In this document: positions 62,234 to 64,000 of the stretch, piece after piece
Position numbering within the stretch: the stretch's first letter is position 1
How the letters are laid out: the number at the start of each line of letters is the position of its first letter
Source of the DNA: Arcicella aurantiaca
GTDB lineage: Bacteria; Bacteroidota; Bacteroidia; Cytophagales; Spirosomataceae
DNA: 64,000 nucleotides
Reading direction: 5' to 3'
Assembly (NCBI RefSeq): GCF_003148625.1
Contig: NZ_QGGO01000009.1
Coordinates: 124,001 to 188,000, forward strand
The notes under the pieces: model-generated
Databases searched by the model: none
What the model was told of the DNA's origin: nothing
What the model saw: the letters and a program-made list of their open reading frames with translations, nothing else
Position numbers and translations under genes: made by a program

Positions 62234-62602
62234 GTGGTTAGCGGAAATTTTTAAGAGTTAGCGGAAAATTTTAAGTGTAAGAATTTGAACCTCTTTAAAC
62301 TTTTCGTTTTGAGTGAGAATTGAATTAACTTTTTGTCTGTGAATGTGAAATTTTGACCCACTGTAGAGCAGATATAGCAGAGCTACATTGAGCAAATTTT
62401 ATATTCACAGGCGTAAAGTGAAACGATTTACTTCAAAAGGAATAAGTTTAAGCAGGTTCTTTAATTAAAATGACTTTTAAAAGTCTTTTGATTATATTTT
62501 TCAAAGTTAAGAACGTATTTTTGTATTAGGATATAATTAAGAATAAAAACATCTAAAAATGTTTAGATTCTTGCAGAACATTTATACCATTAAATAAATA
62601 AC
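62234..62602. other. Intergenic region upstream of lepA
   Basis: 369 AT-rich bases between divergent genes. It must contain both promoters. TATTTTTG at 62516-62523 fits the Bacteroidota -7 box (TAnnTTTG), but no well-spaced -33 TTG is evident. No ORF and no long palindrome was found. Confidence 0.45.
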
Positions 62603-64000
62603 GTGAAGAACATACGTAATTTTTGTATTATTGCCCATATTGACCACGGTAAAAGTACCTTGGCTGATAGATTAATTGAGTTTACTGAGACTGTCTTAAA
62701 ACGTAATATGCAAGCCCAGTTGCTTGATGATATGGATTTGGAGCGGGAGAGAGGAATCACCATTAAGTCGCACGCTATTCAAATGAACTATGTCTATGAG
62801 GGTGAACACTATGTGTTTAACTTGATTGACACGCCAGGTCACGTTGACTTTTCTTATGAAGTATCACGTTCTATTGCAGCTTGTGAAGGGGCTTTATTAA
62901 TTGTAGATGCTGCTCAAGGAATTGAAGCACAAACTATCTCGAATTTATTCTTAGCACTTGGTCATGACTTGGAAATTATTCCAGTCTTAAATAAAATTGA
63001 CCTTCCTGGGGCAATGCCAGAGGAAGTTACCGACCAAATTGTTGATTTATTAGGTTGCGAACGTTCAGACGTAATTCATGCTTCTGGTAAAGAAGGCATT
63101 GGTATTTCTGACATTCTTCAAGCAGTAATTGAAAGAATCCCTGCACCAAAAGGCGACCTCGAAGCACCATTACAAGCCTTGATTTTTGACTCTGAATTTA
63201 ATTCATATCGTGGAATTGAGGTAATGTTTAGAGTTTTCAATGGTGAAATTCGTAAAGGCGATAAAGTAAAATTTGTAGCAACAGGAAAAGAATATTCTGC
63301 TGATGAAATTGGTACTTTACGTTTTGAAAAAGAGCCGAAAGATGTTATAAAGGCAGGTGATGTAGGGTATTTGATTTCTGGAATTAAAGAAGCCAAAGAA
63401 GTAAAAGTTGGTGATACCATTACGCACCGTGACCGTCCTTGTAAAGACTTTATTGAGGGTTTTGAAGAAGTAAAACCAATGGTTTTTGCGGGTATTTATC
63501 CAGTAGAAACGACTGAGTTTGAAGACCTTCGTGATGCAATGGGGAAACTTCAACTAAACGATGCGTCGTTGGTTTGGGAACCCGAAACATCAATGGCATT
63601 AGGTTTTGGTTTCCGTTGTGGATTCTTAGGAATGTTGCACATGGAAATCGTACAGGAGCGTTTAGAACGTGAATTTGACATGACGGTTATTACAACGGTT
63701 CCGTCGGTGAAATTTAATGTAAAAATGACAAACGGTGAAGAAATTTGGGTTTCAGCACCTTCTGAATTGCCAGAGCCAAACTTAATTGACTATGTTGAAG
63801 AACCAATAATTAAGGCTCAGATTATCTCAAAGTCGGATTATGTAGGAGCAATTATGAAATTGTGTTTGGATAAAAGAGGAGATTTGAAAAACCAAATTTA
63901 CTTAACTTCAGACCGTGTTGAATTGCAATTTGACTTACCACTTTCAGAGGTTGTATTTGATTTCTTCGATAAATTAAAGACAATTTCTCGTGGTTATGCT
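62603..64000 (+). CDS. lepA: Elongation factor 4 (LepA), 3' truncated by the window
   Basis: 466 codons visible, open to the right edge; the complete protein is about 600 residues. The start is GTG (GTGAAGAAC at 62603), giving [27 protein letters not shown], the standard LepA opening. GTPase motifs: AHIDHGKST (G1), [14 protein letters not shown] (switch I), [11 protein letters not shown] (G3), and NKID (G4). Later [26 protein letters not shown] is diagnostic for LepA versus EF-G. It is a ribosomal back-translocase-like GTPase of the cytoplasm. The frame has no stop before position 64000, so only its 5' portion can be described. Confidence 0.95.
   Translation, partial: MKNIRNFCIIAHIDHGKSTLADRLIEFTETVLKRNMQAQLLDDMDLERERGITIKSHAIQMNYVYEGEHYVFNLIDTPGHVDFSYEVSRSIAACEGALLIVDAAQGIEAQTISNLFLALGHDLEIIPVLNKIDLPGAMPEEVTDQIVDLLGCERSDVIHASGKEGIGISDILQAVIERIPAPKGDLEAPLQALIFDSEFNSYRGIEVMFRVFNGEIRKGDKVKFVATGKEYSADEIGTLRFEKEPKDVIKAGDVGYLISGIKEAKEVKVGDTITHRDRPCKDFIEGFEEVKPMVFAGIYPVETTEFEDLRDAMGKLQLNDASLVWEPETSMALGFGFRCGFLGMLHMEIVQERLEREFDMTVITTVPSVKFNVKMTNGEEIWVSAPSELPEPNLIDYVEEPIIKAQIISKSDYVGAIMKLCLDKRGDLKNQIYLTSDRVELQFDLPLSEVVFDFFDKLKTISRGYA

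Overview
The window is AT-rich DNA from a Bacteroidota bacterium, most likely an aerobic Cytophagales (Spirosomataceae-like: Emticicia/Arcicella/Flectobacillus type). The evidence is a SusC/SusD pair, a PorP/SprF-family protein and a gliding-motility/type IX secretion C-terminal domain, CRTAC1-type VCBS/ASPIC proteins, a vanadium haloperoxidase, a GMC oxidoreductase with its subunit-3 partner, and A-rich leaders instead of strong Shine-Dalgarno sites. No rRNA, tRNA, CRISPR array or intact insertion sequence was seen. The genus is an inference.

Layout. 1-5.2 kb: surface-protein genes (the end of a large adhesin-like protein, two secreted proteins sharing an N-terminal domain, and a PorP/SprF protein). 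5.3-15.9 kb: small membrane and hypothetical genes, a conserved exported protein often called asparagine synthetase B, an AAA_14/DUF4143 ATPase behind a 20-bp palindrome, a radical SAM protein, an SGNH hydrolase next to a GH78-like rhamnosidase, and an EamA exporter. 16-25 kb: an accessory stretch with hairpin repeats flanking a small membrane gene, several hypotheticals, an HExxH metalloprotease, a two-gene operon with a degenerate matrixin-like lipoprotein, and a scar joining the head of the ATPase gene to the tail of the metalloprotease gene. 25-34 kb: Uma2 protein, APC permease, Crp/Fnr regulator with membrane neighbours, SDR, and a Tat-type subunit 3 plus GMC oxidoreductase. 34-43.6 kb: a five-module DUF1508-like/OmpA protein, an overlapping HipA-like/DUF3037 pair, PDH E2, an acyltransferase and a GT-C-like enzyme. 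43.6-55.5 kb, all minus strand: SusC, SusD, vanadium haloperoxidase and two CRTAC1 proteins. 56.5-64 kb: DUF6807/PmoA-like protein, CAP protein, MBL/beta-CASP hydrolase, DUF819 transporter, a second Crp/Fnr regulator, and the start of lepA.

The most striking signals are structural. Several families of dispersed palindromes sit between genes. One copy lies in frame inside the signal-peptide region of a CRTAC1 gene whose start is fixed by an ATGA overlap with the haloperoxidase gene. Other notable items are the ATPase/metalloprotease chimera, the conserved palindrome ahead of the ATPase and its remnant, the inactive-looking metalloprotease lipoprotein, direct repeats with two tetraloop-type hairpins around a small membrane gene, and a large hairpin built from a 15-bp tandem unit.
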